Origin: Hoeflea prorocentri | GTDB taxonomy: Bacteria > Pseudomonadota > Alphaproteobacteria > Rhizobiales > Rhizobiaceae | Reading direction: 5' to 3' | Length of the DNA stretch: 64,000 nucleotides | NCBI RefSeq assembly: GCF_027944115.1 | Contig: NZ_JAPJZI010000001.1 | Coordinates: forward strand, 2,604,001-2,668,000 | In this document: piece by piece, positions 45,818 to 55,949 of the stretch | Position numbering within the stretch: position 1 is the first letter of the stretch | Layout of the letters: each line of letters starts with the position of its first letter | Position numbers and translations under genes: made by a program | Notes under the pieces: model-generated | What the model saw: the letters and a program-made list of their open reading frames with translations, nothing else | Database searches by the model: none | Told to the model about the DNA's origin: nothing

Positions 45818-46984
45818 CTAGCGCACCCGTTCCATAATGGAGACGTAATTGGCGACAGCCGCACCGCCCATATTGAAGATGCCGCCGAGGGTTGCGCCAT
45901 CCACCTGGATATCTCCGGCCTCGCCGCAGAGCTGCATGGCGGTCAGCGCGTGCATTGAAACGCCGGTTGCCCCGATCGGATGGCCCTTGGCCTTTAGCCC
46001 ACCGGACGGGTTGACCGGCAGGCGTCCATCCTTGGCTGTCTCGCCGGACATGGCCAGGGCGCCGCCCTCACCGCGCTTGGCAAGGCCCATGGCTTCATAT
46101 TCGATCAGCTCGGCAATGGTGAAACAGTCGTGCGTTTCGACGAAGGACAGATCGTCCAGCGCGACCCCGGCACTTTTGAAGGCCCGCTTCCAGCCTTCTT
46201 CACAACCTTCGAAGAGCAGGATGTCGCGCTTCGACATGGGCAGGAAATCCTGCACATGTTCGGCCGCGCGGAACATGACCGCGCGGGGCGCATGCATCGC
46301 CGTTTCAAGGTCGGTCAGCATGATGGCTGCGGCTCCGTCGGAGACCAGCGAACAGTCCGTGCGTTTCAGCGGCCCGGCAACAAAGGGGTTTTTCTCACTT
46401 TCATTGCGACAGAACTCATAGCCGAGATCCTTGCGCATCTGCGCATAGGGATTGCCAACACCGTTCTTGTGGTTTTTTGCCGCCAGCATCGCCAGCGCAT
46501 CGGACTGGTCGCCGTGGCGCTGGAAATAGGCGTGGGCGATCTGGCCGAAGACGCCGGCAAAACCGGCCGGAATATCGCCGTCCTCGGGCAGATAGGAGGC
46601 TTTCTTGAGGTTCTCGCCAATTTCGGGACCGGGTGTCTTGGTCATCTGCTCGACGCCAACAACAAGGACGTTGCGCGCCTTGCCGGCCTTGATCGAATTC
46701 ATGCCTTGATGGATCGCCGCCGAACCGGTCGCGCAGGCATTTTCAACCCGTGTCGCCGGCTTGAAACGGAGCCTGTCATCGGCCTGCAGTACAAGGCTGG
46801 CTGTGAAATCCTGCCTGCTGAAGCCGGCATTGAAGTGACCCAGAACGATCTCGTCGACATCCTGCGGTTCCACGCCTGCATGCTCCATCGCCTGCGAGGC
46901 CACGCCGACAATCAGGCTTTCCACCGTCTCGTCTTCGTGCTTGCCGAATTTCGAATGTGCCCAACCGGTAATACATGCCGTCAT
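45818..46984 (-). CDS. Thiolase, SCP-x type acetyl-CoA acetyltransferase family
   Basis: ATG 46984 is chosen because GGAGG lies 8 nt upstream; an open frame 11 codons longer lacks this. The 388-residue protein has the active Cys in VENACATGSAAI, a THDCFTIAE segment in place of the NEAF motif of biosynthetic thiolases, and KGHPIGATG near the C terminus. This is the SCP2/SCP-x thiolase pattern, often found in degradation of branched or steroid-like acyl-CoAs. No CoA ligase or hydratase is adjacent, so the substrate is open. Confidence 0.88.
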   Translation of the reverse strand: MTACITGWAHSKFGKHEDETVESLIVGVASQAMEHAGVEPQDVDEIVLGHFNAGFSRQDFTASLVLQADDRLRFKPATRVENACATGSAAIHQGMNSIKAGKARNVLVVGVEQMTKTPGPEIGENLKKASYLPEDGDIPAGFAGVFGQIAHAYFQRHGDQSDALAMLAAKNHKNGVGNPYAQMRKDLGYEFCRNESEKNPFVAGPLKRTDCSLVSDGAAAIMLTDLETAMHAPRAVMFRAAEHVQDFLPMSKRDILLFEGCEEGWKRAFKSAGVALDDLSFVETHDCFTIAELIEYEAMGLAKRGEGGALAMSGETAKDGRLPVNPSGGLKAKGHPIGATGVSMHALTAMQLCGEAGDIQVDGATLGGIFNMGGAAVANYVSIMERVR

Positions 46985-47143
46985 AACTTTGCCTCCGCCT
47001 TTTGCGCAGCCTCCCATAGCCTTGCGCCCTATCGATCATCTTCAGCATCAGCTGCTCAGACCGGACTGCCGGCCAGGGTGTGGCCAACAATATTGTTCAA
47101 CGCTTAACAATTTCAATGGCCGAACGCAACCGGAATTGTTGCA

Positions 47144-47163
47144 GCGCACAGTTGATTGTGCGC
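47144..47163 (-). terminator. Hairpin 10 bp after the aldehyde dehydrogenase gene
   Basis: GCGCACA and TGTGCGC form a perfect inverted repeat with a 6-nt loop immediately downstream of the ALDH stop codon (minus strand). No T-run follows, so it may be a weak terminator or an mRNA end stabiliser. Confidence 0.4.
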
Positions 47164-47172
47164 CGCCAAAAC

Positions 47173-48600
47173 TCAGTAGCCGCTGATCGCCTTGACCTCG
47201 AGGAAATCCTCAAGCCCCCAACGTCCGCCCTCGCGGCCATTGCCGGACTGTTTGTAGCCACCAAAGGGGCTGCCGGCCGGGCGTTGAGCGCCGTTGATCT
47301 GCACCATGCCGGCGCGCAGGCTTTTCGCCACGCGGCGGGCTTTCGCCTGATCCTGCGTCTGGACATAGGCGGCCAGCCCGTAGGGCGTGTCGTTGGCGAT
47401 GGCGATGGCCTCTTCCTCGCTGTCGAACGGGATCATTGCGAGGACGGGACCGAACACCTCCTCACGGGCGATGGTCATATCGTTGGTGACATCGGCGAAG
47501 ACCGTCGGGCGGACAAAGTATCCGCGGTTCAGCCCGTCGGGACGGCCCGGACCACCGGCGACAACCCGCGCGCCCTCATCCATAGCTTTGTTGATAAGCC
47601 CCTGCACTTTTTCAAACTGTGCTTCGCTGACCAATGGACCGATGTGGCGTCCCTCACTTTGCGGATCGCCGACTTCGACCTTGCCGGCATATTCGCCGGC
47701 CAGCGCAACGGCATCGTCATAGACGGATCGCTGAACCAGCATACGCGTCGGCGCGTTGCAGGACTGACCGGTATTGCCCATGCAACCGAAAACGCCCTGC
47801 TTGATGGCCATGTCCAGATCGGCATCCTCAAAAACGATGTTGGGCGATTTTCCACCCAGTTCGAGCGTCACACGCTTGACGGATTCGGCGGCGGCGCGAG
47901 ACACAGCGGCGCCGGCCCGCGTCGAACCGGTAAAGGACATCATGTCGATATCGGGGTGCCGGGACATGGCTTCGCCGACAACTGCACCCTCGCCATTGAC
48001 GAGATTGAAGACGCCCTTTGGAAAGCCTGCCTCATCCACCATTTCGGCAAAGACCATGGCCGAAAGCGGCGCGATCTCGCTTGGTTTCAGGACACAGGTG
48101 CAGCCGACGGCAAGCGCCGGAACAACCTTCAGCGCAATCTGGTTGACCGGCCAGTTCCATGGCGTAATCAGGCCGCAAACACCGATCGGCTCGTGAACGA
48201 TATGCTCGCCTTCGCCGTTAAAGTCTTCCTCGAAGTGATATTCGGAGAGTGCGTTCAAAAACCCCTCAACGTGGAAGGGACCGGAACCCGCCTGAGCGCC
48301 GCGCGCCAGGTTGATCGGCGCACCCATTTCGGCTGAAACCGCCTGCGCCATATCTTCATTGCGCGCCAGCATGATATCCAGAAGCTTTTCGATCAGCGCC
48401 TTGCGCTCCTCGACGCTGGTCTTGCTGTAGGTCTCAAACGCCCGCCCCGCCGCAGCGACGGCGCGATCGACATCGGCCTGCGAGCCAAGAGAGATGACGG
48501 CACAGGCTTCTTCCGTCGCCGGGTTGATCACGTCAAACTCGTTGGGAACTGCCGGTGCAACCCATTCTCCGTCGATGTAGAAATCCGTTTTCTTCTGCAT
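47173..48600 (-). CDS. NAD(P)-dependent aldehyde dehydrogenase
   Basis: The 475-residue protein is a full aldehyde dehydrogenase. It has the WNWPVNQIALKV cofactor segment, FTGSTRAGAAV, the catalytic Glu in LELGGKSP and the catalytic Cys in NTGQSCNAPTR. C-terminal EEVFGPV and PFGGYKQSGNGRE are family-typical. It is divergent from betCBA across 237 bp that hold the bet promoter. It could share control with bet genes or act on unrelated aldehydes; sequence does not decide. Confidence 0.92.
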   Translation of the reverse strand: MQKKTDFYIDGEWVAPAVPNEFDVINPATEEACAVISLGSQADVDRAVAAAGRAFETYSKTSVEERKALIEKLLDIMLARNEDMAQAVSAEMGAPINLARGAQAGSGPFHVEGFLNALSEYHFEEDFNGEGEHIVHEPIGVCGLITPWNWPVNQIALKVVPALAVGCTCVLKPSEIAPLSAMVFAEMVDEAGFPKGVFNLVNGEGAVVGEAMSRHPDIDMMSFTGSTRAGAAVSRAAAESVKRVTLELGGKSPNIVFEDADLDMAIKQGVFGCMGNTGQSCNAPTRMLVQRSVYDDAVALAGEYAGKVEVGDPQSEGRHIGPLVSEAQFEKVQGLINKAMDEGARVVAGGPGRPDGLNRGYFVRPTVFADVTNDMTIAREEVFGPVLAMIPFDSEEEAIAIANDTPYGLAAYVQTQDQAKARRVAKSLRAGMVQINGAQRPAGSPFGGYKQSGNGREGGRWGLEDFLEVKAISGY

Positions 48601-48754
48601 GCGCGCCTCCCGCGTTTACAACATATCGGTGCATATGGATTAACCGGTTCACCGCCAAAATCAATCGGACAAACGCCACCCGTTTTCGTGAAGGCCGAAC
48701 TATTTTAATGCCGGCCGTTCGAAGGACATGGTGAATGCCGATCAGCGCTTCAGA

Positions 48755-48782
48755 TTTTTATTGAACGGCCGACCAATAAAAA
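48755..48782. promoter_or_regulatory. Large palindromic operator before betCBA
   Basis: Arms TTTTTATTG (48755-48763) and CAATAAAAA (48774-48782) are perfectly inverted, and the centre CGGCCG (48766-48771) shares the same axis, so 24 of 28 bases are symmetric. It overlaps the -35 hexamer and spacer of the bet promoter. Size and position suit a TetR-type repressor such as BetI. Confidence 0.6.
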
Positions 48783-48789
48783 ATATTAT
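48761..48789 (+). promoter_or_regulatory. Sigma-70-type promoter for betCBA
   Basis: TTGAAC (48761-48766), a 17-nt spacer and TATTAT (48784-48789) fit the housekeeping consensus. The predicted start of transcription is about 40 bp before the betC ATG. A palindromic operator covers the -35 region. Confidence 0.6.
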
Positions 48790-48837
48790 GATGCGACAGA
48801 CAAACCGTGCCAGCCGGCCGGTGCGGAGAATATCGCG

Positions 48838-50364
48838 ATGCGCGACAGGCCCAACATCCTCATCATCATGGTTGACCAGCTGAACGGAACGCTGTTCCCG
48901 GACGGCCCGGCGGACTGGCTTCATGCGCCCAATCTCAAGGCGCTGGCGGAACAGTCTGCGCGTTTTTCCAACAACTACACGGCTTCGCCGCTTTGTGCGC
49001 CCGGCCGCGCGTCTTTCATGTCAGGCCAGTTGCCGAGCCGCACGCGCGTCTATGACAACGCGGCTGAATTTGCGTCGGATGTGCCGACCTTCGCCCATCA
49101 TTTGCGGACATGCGGCTACTACACCTGCCTTTCCGGCAAGATGCATTTTGTCGGCCCGGACCAGCTCCACGGCTTTGAAGACCGACTGACAACGGACATC
49201 TATCCGGCGGACTTCGGTTGGACGCCGGATTACCGCAAACCGGGGGAACGGATCGACTGGTGGTATCACAATCTCGGCTCAGTCACCGGTGCGGGCATCG
49301 CCGAAATCACCAATCAGATGGAATATGATGACGAGGTTGCGTTTCACGGGGTGCAAAAGCTCTACCAGCTTGCACGATCCGCCGAAGACGAGGAAGCGCG
49401 CCCCTGGTGTCTGACCGTCTCCTTCACCCACCCGCACGATCCTTACGTGGCTCGGAAAAAGTACTGGGACCTTTACGAGGACTGCCCTCACCTGGAGCCG
49501 GAAGTCGCACCGATCGCTTATGAGGATCAGGATCCGCACTCGCAGCGCATCTATCTCGCCAACGATTATCGCAGCTTCGACATCACAACTGAGCATGTCC
49601 GCCGGGCGCGACGCGGCTATTTCGCCAACATCTCCTATCTCGACGACAAGGTCGGTGAACTGATCGATGTGCTCGAGACGACCCGGATGCGTGACGATAC
49701 GGTGGTCGTCTTCTGCTCGGACCATGGCGATATGCTCGGAGAACGCGGCCTGTGGTTCAAGATGAATTTCTACGAGGGATCGTCGCGCGTTCCGCTGATG
49801 ATTGCCGGACCCGGCATCAAGGCGACGCGGATCGCCGCACCGGTCTCCAATATGGACATCACACCGTCACTCGCAGACCTAGCGGGCGCGAATATGAAGG
49901 CCGTTGCCCCATGGACTGATGGCGAGAGCCTGCTGCCGATCATTTCCGGCTCTGAGCGGACGGCTCCGGTCCACATGGAATATGCGGCTGAAGGCTCTTA
50001 CGCGCCGCTCGTCTGCATCCGGGACAGCCAGTACAAATACGTTCATTGCGAACTCGACCCGCCGCAGCTCTTTGATCTCGCAGCCGACCCGCAGGAACGC
50101 ACCAACCTTGCCGATGATCCCGCGCACCGCGACGTCGCGGACCGGCTGTCCGCAGCGGTGCGCAAACGGTGGAACATGAAACGTTTCGACGCGGATGTGC
50201 GCGAAAGCCAGGCGCGGCGCTGGGTGGTCTATGAGGCACTGCGCAACGGCGCTTACTACCCGTGGGACTACCAGCCACTGCAACGGGCCTCTGAACGTTA
50301 CATGCGCAACCACATGGACCTCAACGATCTGGAAGACAAACAGCGCTATCCGCGCGGGGAATAG
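48838..50364 (+). CDS. betC: Choline-sulfatase
   Basis: The 508-residue sulfatase begins [12 protein letters not shown] with metal-binding Asp and has the formylglycine motif LCAPGRASF (Cys53). It also shows [15 protein letters not shown] and the C-terminal choline-sulfatase extension ([22 protein letters not shown]). It removes sulfate from choline-O-sulfate, giving choline for the BetA/BetB route. It is the first gene of betCBA, 10 bp ahead of betB. A formylglycine-generating or anaerobic sulfatase-maturing enzyme is needed but not encoded here. Confidence 0.95.
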   Translation: MRDRPNILIIMVDQLNGTLFPDGPADWLHAPNLKALAEQSARFSNNYTASPLCAPGRASFMSGQLPSRTRVYDNAAEFASDVPTFAHHLRTCGYYTCLSGKMHFVGPDQLHGFEDRLTTDIYPADFGWTPDYRKPGERIDWWYHNLGSVTGAGIAEITNQMEYDDEVAFHGVQKLYQLARSAEDEEARPWCLTVSFTHPHDPYVARKKYWDLYEDCPHLEPEVAPIAYEDQDPHSQRIYLANDYRSFDITTEHVRRARRGYFANISYLDDKVGELIDVLETTRMRDDTVVVFCSDHGDMLGERGLWFKMNFYEGSSRVPLMIAGPGIKATRIAAPVSNMDITPSLADLAGANMKAVAPWTDGESLLPIISGSERTAPVHMEYAAEGSYAPLVCIRDSQYKYVHCELDPPQLFDLAADPQERTNLADDPAHRDVADRLSAAVRKRWNMKRFDADVRESQARRWVVYEALRNGAYYPWDYQPLQRASERYMRNHMDLNDLEDKQRYPRGE

Positions 50365-50374
50365 GAAAACGGCC

Positions 50375-51838
50375 ATGAAGGCACAACCCGAGGCATCACA
50401 TTTCATCAACGGCGCCTTTGTCGAGGACACAGATGGCGCGGTGATCGATTGCATTTATCCGGCCACCGGCGAGGTCATCGCGCGGCTGCATTCCGCCACG
50501 CCTGCGATCATCGAACAGGCCATTGTGTCGGCCTTGGATGGCCAGAAGATCTGGGCGGCGATGACCGGAACCGAGCGTGGACGCGTCCTGCGCCGTGCCG
50601 CCGATATGATCCGCGAGCGCAACCAGACGCTTTCCGAGCTTGAAACCTACGACACCGGCAAGCCATTGCAGGAAACGCTGGTTGCCGACGCGACATCGGG
50701 CGCCGATGCGCTTGAGTATTTCGGCGGGCTGGCAGCCGCAATCAATGGCGAACACATCGATCTCGGCGGTGATTTTGTCTATACGCGGCGCGAACCGCTT
50801 GGCCTGTGCGTCGGGATCGGCGCGTGGAACTATCCGACACAGATCGCCTGCTGGAAAGGTGCACCGGCGCTCGCCTGCGGCAATGCCATGATCTTCAAGC
50901 CGTCCGAGACAACGCCGCTCTGCGCGCTGGAAATCGCCAGCATCCTGCATGAGGCGGGCCTGCCGTCGGGCGTCTACAATGTGGTTCAGGGTTACGGCGA
51001 TGTCGGTGCAACGCTGACTACGCACCCGCAGGTCGACAAGGTGTCCCTCACAGGATCCGTGCCGACGGGCCAGAAGGTCATGGCAGCCGCAGCGGCCGGT
51101 ATTCGCCATGTCACCATGGAGCTTGGCGGCAAATCGCCCCTCATCGTGTTCAATGATGCCAATGTCGAGGACGCCGTCGGCGGGGCTCTACTTGGCAATT
51201 TCTATTCCAGCGGCCAGGTCTGCTCCAACGGCACGCGGGTCTTCGTACAGGAAGAGCTGATGGATGCGTTCACAGAGCGTCTGATTGCGCGCACCGAGGC
51301 CATCAGGATCGGCGATCCGCAGGACGAGGCGACACAGATGGGTCCGCTCGTCAGCGCCGCGCAGCGCGACAAGGTCATAGACTATATCGGGATTGGCGAG
51401 GCCGAGGGCGCAAACCTTGCAACAGGCGGCAAGGAATTGACCCTTCAGGGCATGGAAAACGGCTTCTTTGTCGAGCCGACGGTCTTTACCGGCGTCACCG
51501 ACGACATGCGCATCGCCCGCGAGGAAATCTTCGGACCGGTGATGAGCGTCTTGACCTTCAAGGACGAGGATGAGGTCATTGCCCGCGCAAACGATACCGA
51601 ATTCGGCCTTTCGGCAGGTGTCTTTACGCAGAACCTTTCGCGAGGGCACCGTGCCATCGCTCAGCTCAAGGCCGGAAGCTGCTGGATCAACACCTATAAT
51701 CTGGCGCCGGTCGAGGCACCGTTCGGGGGCTACAAGAAGTCCGGCGTCGGACGCGAGAACTCACGGGCAGCCATCGAATATTACAGCCAGATCAAGAGCG
51801 TCTACGTGGCGACCGGGCCCGTCGACAGCCCCTATTAA
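50375..51838 (+). CDS. betB: Betaine aldehyde dehydrogenase
   Basis: ATG 50375 lies 10 bp after betC; a longer open frame upstream overlaps betC and is not used. The 487-residue ALDH has [28 protein letters not shown], the catalytic Glu in MELGGKSP and Cys in [12 protein letters not shown], and ends with the BetB-typical [11 protein letters not shown]. It oxidises betaine aldehyde to the osmoprotectant glycine betaine. Context between betC and betA confirms the assignment. Confidence 0.95.
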   Translation: MKAQPEASHFINGAFVEDTDGAVIDCIYPATGEVIARLHSATPAIIEQAIVSALDGQKIWAAMTGTERGRVLRRAADMIRERNQTLSELETYDTGKPLQETLVADATSGADALEYFGGLAAAINGEHIDLGGDFVYTRREPLGLCVGIGAWNYPTQIACWKGAPALACGNAMIFKPSETTPLCALEIASILHEAGLPSGVYNVVQGYGDVGATLTTHPQVDKVSLTGSVPTGQKVMAAAAAGIRHVTMELGGKSPLIVFNDANVEDAVGGALLGNFYSSGQVCSNGTRVFVQEELMDAFTERLIARTEAIRIGDPQDEATQMGPLVSAAQRDKVIDYIGIGEAEGANLATGGKELTLQGMENGFFVEPTVFTGVTDDMRIAREEIFGPVMSVLTFKDEDEVIARANDTEFGLSAGVFTQNLSRGHRAIAQLKAGSCWINTYNLAPVEAPFGGYKKSGVGRENSRAAIEYYSQIKSVYVATGPVDSPY

Positions 51839-51857
51839 CGGCAGCGGACAGACAAAG

Positions 51858-53507
51858 ATGCAGGCGGATTTCATCATTATCGGTTCCGGCTCCGCCGGAT
51901 CGGCCATGGCAAACCGGTTGTCGGAAGACCCCGCAAACTCGGTCATCGTCATAGAATATGGCGGCAGCGATGTCGGGCCTTTTATCCAGATGCCGGCGGC
52001 GCTCTCCTACCCGATGAATATGGGTATTTACGACTGGGGTTACCGGACCGAACCGGAACCGCACCTCGGAGGGCGTGTGCTCGCCGCGCCGCGCGGCAAG
52101 GTGATCGGCGGTTCGTCCTCGATCAACGGCATGGTCTATGTGCGCGGTCACGCCGAAGACTTCGACACATGGCAAGAGCAAGGCGCGGATGGCTGGTCCT
52201 TTGCGGATGTGCTGCCGTATTTCCAGAAGATGGAAACGTCGCATGGCGGCCAGAATGGCTGGCGAGGCCATTCCGGACCGCTGCATGTAAAGAGAGGCAC
52301 ACGTGACAATCCTCTCTTTCAGGCGTTTATCGAGGCAGGCGCACAGGCCGGCTTTGAACTGACTGAGGACTACAACGGCGAGAAGCAGGAAGGCTTCGGC
52401 CCGATGGAGCAGACCATCTATCGCGGCAAACGCTGGTCGGCTGCAAACGCCTATCTTAAACCGGCCCTGAAACGCCCCAATCTTCGTCTGGTCAAGGGAC
52501 TGGCACGCCGCATCGTCATCGAGAATGGTCAGGCCACCGGCGTGGAAATTCAGCGCAATGGCAAGCCCGAAATCGTCAAGGCCAACCGTGAGGTGATTGT
52601 CGCGGCGTCGGCATTCAATTCACCGAAACTGCTGATGCTGTCCGGAATCGGCCCTGCCGGACATCTGAAGGAACACGGCATTGAGGTTGCGGCCGACCGG
52701 CCGGGTGTCGGGCAGAACCTGCAGGATCACCTGGAGCTCTACGTGCAGCAGGAATGCACGCAGCCGATCACGCTCTATTCCAAGATGAACCTTATTTCCA
52801 AGGGACTTATCGGCGCCGAATGGCTGTTCTTCAAATCCGGCATCGGGGCGACGAACCACTTTGAAGCGGCGGCCTTCCTGCGCTCCCGCCCGGGCGTCAG
52901 ATATCCCGATATACAGTATCACTTTTTGCCGGTCGCAATCCGCTATGACGGAACCGCCCCGGTGGAGGCACATGGCTTTCAGGCGCATGTCGGCCCGATG
53001 CGCTCGAAGTCTCGCGGCAATGTCAGGCTGCGGTCAGCAGACCCGGACGCCGCGCCGGTCATCCGCTTCAACTATATGAGCGATCCGTCGGACTGGGAGG
53101 ATTTTCGCCACTGCATCCGCCTGACGCGGGACATCTTCTCCCAGTCAGCCTTCGATGGGTTTCGCGGCAGGGAAATCGCGCCGGGTGAGGATGCACAATC
53201 CGACGATGAGCTGGACGCGTTCATCACCGAACACGCTGAAAGCGCCTATCATCCTTGCGGCACTTGCCGCATGGGCCGCGCTGACGATCCCATGAGTGTC
53301 GTCGACCCGAGATGCCGGGTGATCGGCGTTGATGGACTGCGTGTCGCCGATTCGTCAGTCTTTCCAATGATTACCAATGGAAACCTCAACGCGCCATCGA
53401 TCATGGTCGGAGAAAAGGCATCGGATCATATTCTGGAGCGACAGCCCCTGCCCCGCTCCAATCTCCAGCCGTGGATCAATCCGAACTGGGAATTGTCGGA
53501 CCGGTAG
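51858..53507 (+). CDS. betA: Choline dehydrogenase (GMC oxidoreductase)
   Basis: ATG 51858 gives 549 residues. The N-terminal FAD motif is [18 protein letters not shown] (7-24), with [20 protein letters not shown] and the C-terminal [10 protein letters not shown] and [18 protein letters not shown], all typical of BetA. It oxidises choline to betaine aldehyde at the membrane. The stop codon lies within the left arm of the hairpin that ends the operon. Confidence 0.95.
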   Translation: MQADFIIIGSGSAGSAMANRLSEDPANSVIVIEYGGSDVGPFIQMPAALSYPMNMGIYDWGYRTEPEPHLGGRVLAAPRGKVIGGSSSINGMVYVRGHAEDFDTWQEQGADGWSFADVLPYFQKMETSHGGQNGWRGHSGPLHVKRGTRDNPLFQAFIEAGAQAGFELTEDYNGEKQEGFGPMEQTIYRGKRWSAANAYLKPALKRPNLRLVKGLARRIVIENGQATGVEIQRNGKPEIVKANREVIVAASAFNSPKLLMLSGIGPAGHLKEHGIEVAADRPGVGQNLQDHLELYVQQECTQPITLYSKMNLISKGLIGAEWLFFKSGIGATNHFEAAAFLRSRPGVRYPDIQYHFLPVAIRYDGTAPVEAHGFQAHVGPMRSKSRGNVRLRSADPDAAPVIRFNYMSDPSDWEDFRHCIRLTRDIFSQSAFDGFRGREIAPGEDAQSDDELDAFITEHAESAYHPCGTCRMGRADDPMSVVDPRCRVIGVDGLRVADSSVFPMITNGNLNAPSIMVGEKASDHILERQPLPRSNLQPWINPNWELSDR

Positions 53508-53530
53508 GCCGATCGGCCTACCGGCATTTT
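53501..53530 (+). terminator. Strong terminator hairpin of betCBA
   Basis: CCGGTAGGCC (53501-53510) and GGCCTACCGG (53515-53524) form a perfect 10-bp stem with a GATC loop, followed by CATTTTC. The left arm includes the last codons of betA. Confidence 0.7.
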
Positions 53531-53634
53531 CAAAACCTGGTCACTGACCCCGGAATTTGACATCTCAACGCTTGAAATTCCGGTTTGAAATGGTTAGTGC
53601 AGGGTCCGGTTGCGTCGGTTCGGTGCAACCCTGC

Positions 53635-53709
53635 TGGGGCGTAGCCAAGCGGTAAGGCAGCGGTTTTTGGTACCGCCATGCGCTGGTTCGAATCCAGCCG
53701 CCCCAGCCA
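53635..53709 (+). tRNA. tRNA-Gln (TTG)
   Basis: A complete 75-nt cloverleaf with encoded CCA: acceptor TGGGGCG pairs with CGCCCCA, the anticodon stem GCGGT/ACCGC encloses TTTTGGT (anticodon TTG), and the T-arm has GGTTCGAATCC. Discriminator is G. A GGTTGC/GCAACC hairpin lies just upstream in the leader. Confidence 0.96.
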
Positions 53710-53728
53710 TCATCTCAAGCGGCAACTT

Positions 53729-55441
53729 CTATTTGGCGACGCACCGGTATCTGTTTGCGCCGACCTTCTTGATCTTTTTGTTCTTGCCGCATTTGCATTT
53801 TCCCTTCCGGATCTTGCCGCCCTTGCAGATCATTTTCGGATTGGTCCTGACCGCGGGGTTGGCGCGCGCCGGTTTCTTCTTCACCGGATTGCATACAAAC
53901 CGCGACGCCTTGACCTTCTTGCGCTTGGTGTTTTTGGGGCAGATGCATTTGCCTTTCTTCACCTTGCCGCCCTTGCAGACAATCGGGTTTGTCCGTTTTG
54001 GCGCGGCACTGCTGCCGGCGGACGTACTCTGACCCGCGGTTTCTGCTTTGGCCCCGCTTTTCTTATCGGCTTTGGCGCCCGAGCCCGGGTTTGTCCGCTT
54101 GGGACAGGAGACTTTCACCTTGGCCCATTTGGAGCGGATGCCGCTCGATCCCTTGATCTGCGCCTTGAAGCTGCGCTCCATATCGTAGCCGACATTCAGC
54201 ACCCTCTGGCCCACCAGCTTGTACTGGCCGTTTTTGAGGATCGTCTCGAGCTCCTTCTCATAGACGACCTTGCCGTTCTTTCGAACGATCTGATAGGTCG
54301 CCTTGCCGGGACCACTGGTGGTGAATGTGGCGGTTTCCCAGACCTTCTTCGGGCATTGACCGACATCGGCCACATTGTATTTCAGGTCGGAGAAATAGAT
54401 CTCGAAGGGCACGCACTCGATATTCACCACTTTCATGCCGCTCAGGCCGCCGCCATGGACCTTGATGCGGAACTGGTTGCCGCCGGCCTTTGCCTCGACA
54501 ACGTCCTGCCGGTTGATCTCCCATTGGTCCGGTCCGTGCGAGATCGGAACATGTCTTGCCTTGATCTCGACTGTTTTCAGGACCTTCGCATTGCGGATGA
54601 TATCAAACTTCGCAGTTGCCGGGCGATGGTAGACAATCCGTGTCTTGATGGTTGTCTTGCGAGGACAGGCATTGCCTCCCCGCGGCTCGACATCCAGCTT
54701 GACTTCCACCGGTTCGGCGTCCGGTTCCATGGACGGATAAGGCACGCACTCCACGTTGAAGCGCACCTCCTTGTGCGCATTGACATCGCCGCCGGCAAAG
54801 TCGTCCCGCGGGCCGGATGCAGAAATGAACTCGTTGACATTGCGCTTGCGGCTGTTGGCGCTGAGGGTGAGCTGGTAAGGCCAGGTGAACTGCCTGCGCA
54901 CCCTCGGACCCCGATCAAGGTACTGGTTACACGCGTTGATGATCTGATCTCCGAACGGAACCACCGCAATCCCGCTACTGGTGGTGTTCGGTATCTTGGA
55001 GGCATCGAATACGGCCTGCCCTTTGTAGCTCCACTCATTATCAACACCACCCCACCAGGATGCCAGCAGCGGATGGTTCCCGCAAACAGTGCTGTTGCAC
55101 TGGCCCAGGAACATGCCGGCATTGAGGATGTAGCCGCGCCGCTCGAGGTCGATTTTGGCGTTGACCGAGAAGATGACATTACCTCCGGCGATTGAGTCCC
55201 AGCGTTCTCCGCTGGATGAAATGACGCGGATCGTATTCACATGGGAGACGTTAAAACGTTTCCCCTTGACCCTGGCATTGTCTTCAGCGAGCGATTGTCC
55301 TGCCGTCGCACCGTTCAGCAAAGCAAGGACGGCGACGTATGCAAGAAACTTTCCGCCACGCTTTGGCCAATGACCTAAGAATCCGGTTGATTCGCGGGCC
55401 GCGGCACCGCGACCCTTCAATGAGATTGTGTAACCCATCAT
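53729..55441 (-). CDS. Secreted protein with Ig-like repeats and Lys/Cys-rich C-terminal modules
   Basis: The 570-residue product has an extended signal region (FLAYVAVLALLNGATAGQSLA, ending near 52). The middle contains at least two tandem beta-domains that start with CPRK or CPKK and end with a Cys (about 255-440). A linker rich in Gly, Ser, Ala and Lys leads to two C-terminal modules (about 484-518 and 535-570). Each has CKGGK, KGKC-x-C and a final Cys, four Cys in all, within many Lys. I do not recognise the family. The gene is 13 bp downstream of the 119-residue secreted gene, and a C5/G5 palindrome lies in their common promoter region. Confidence 0.85.
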   Translation of the reverse strand: MMGYTISLKGRGAAARESTGFLGHWPKRGGKFLAYVAVLALLNGATAGQSLAEDNARVKGKRFNVSHVNTIRVISSSGERWDSIAGGNVIFSVNAKIDLERRGYILNAGMFLGQCNSTVCGNHPLLASWWGGVDNEWSYKGQAVFDASKIPNTTSSGIAVVPFGDQIINACNQYLDRGPRVRRQFTWPYQLTLSANSRKRNVNEFISASGPRDDFAGGDVNAHKEVRFNVECVPYPSMEPDAEPVEVKLDVEPRGGNACPRKTTIKTRIVYHRPATAKFDIIRNAKVLKTVEIKARHVPISHGPDQWEINRQDVVEAKAGGNQFRIKVHGGGLSGMKVVNIECVPFEIYFSDLKYNVADVGQCPKKVWETATFTTSGPGKATYQIVRKNGKVVYEKELETILKNGQYKLVGQRVLNVGYDMERSFKAQIKGSSGIRSKWAKVKVSCPKRTNPGSGAKADKKSGAKAETAGQSTSAGSSAAPKRTNPIVCKGGKVKKGKCICPKNTKRKKVKASRFVCNPVKKKPARANPAVRTNPKMICKGGKIRKGKCKCGKNKKIKKVGANRYRCVAK

Positions 55442-55454
55442 CCGTCTCCCCGCC

Positions 55455-55814
55455 TCAGCCCGCTATGTCCTGGCCCTTGCAGGTGTAGACGATCCGGGTT
55501 CTCGGATTGTCGTCACCACTGCCCTGGCGCTTGATATCCACGTCAAGGACGGTCGTATCGGCATTGGGAAAATTGGGGCACTGTATCCAGGCCGTCCGGC
55601 ACTTGTAGCGCACAATGACCGGCACACCTGACATATTGACGGTCTTCTTTCCGAAACGCTTAAAGCCCGAGACGCATGTCGCCTTGAAGCTGCTTGACGT
55701 AAATCCGGAGGCCTGGGCCTTGGATGGCGACAAGAGATCATCCGTCAAGGCGCCGGCAAGGCTGCCGGAAACAAAGGCGGCAGCGGCCATTGTGAGTAAG
55801 GTTTTCCTGGTCAT
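55455..55814 (-). CDS. Small secreted Cys-containing protein
   Basis: ATG 55814 has GAGGAG at 8 nt; a longer frame adds 22 unlikely residues. The 119-residue product has a signal peptide (RKTLLTMAAAAFVSGSLAGAL) with cleavage perhaps near AQA-S (about 34-36). Four Cys follow (TCVSGF, YKCRTAWIQC, YTCKG), likely making two disulfides. The pattern of Cys at the start and end of a beta domain resembles the domains of the 570-residue protein encoded 13 bp downstream, so the two probably act together. Function unknown. Confidence 0.82.
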   Translation of the reverse strand: MTRKTLLTMAAAAFVSGSLAGALTDDLLSPSKAQASGFTSSSFKATCVSGFKRFGKKTVNMSGVPVIVRYKCRTAWIQCPNFPNADTTVLDVDIKRQGSGDDNPRTRIVYTCKGQDIAG

Positions 55815-55873
55815 GTTCGGTCTCCTCATCAGTTTGCCGGAAAAGGATGTCAGCGCTTGCGAGGATGAAGAAT

Positions 55874-55889
55874 CCCCCATGTGAGGGGG
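55874..55889. promoter_or_regulatory. C5-N6-G5 palindrome in divergent promoter (site A)
   Basis: CCCCC-ATGTGA-GGGGG lies at the midpoint between the divergent starts at 55814 and 55950, about 67 bp from each. A close relative stands upstream of the NarL-type regulator gene (59279-59293). The symmetry is direct; recognition by that regulator is inferred. Confidence 0.5.
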
Positions 55890-55949
55890 TGCCGATCATG
55901 ATGGAGGCCTGTAAAAATTGACCATCCAAAGATGGTGGGAACAGGCGCA

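Noticed and set aside
46130-47107. Plus-strand frame of 325 codons across the thiolase gene
   Set aside because: The minus strand carries all thiolase motifs; the plus frame has no family resemblance.
53678-55195. Plus-strand frame of 505 codons starting inside tRNA-Gln
   Set aside because: It is antisense to the secreted protein with a clear signal peptide and Cys modules, and it begins within the tRNA gene.
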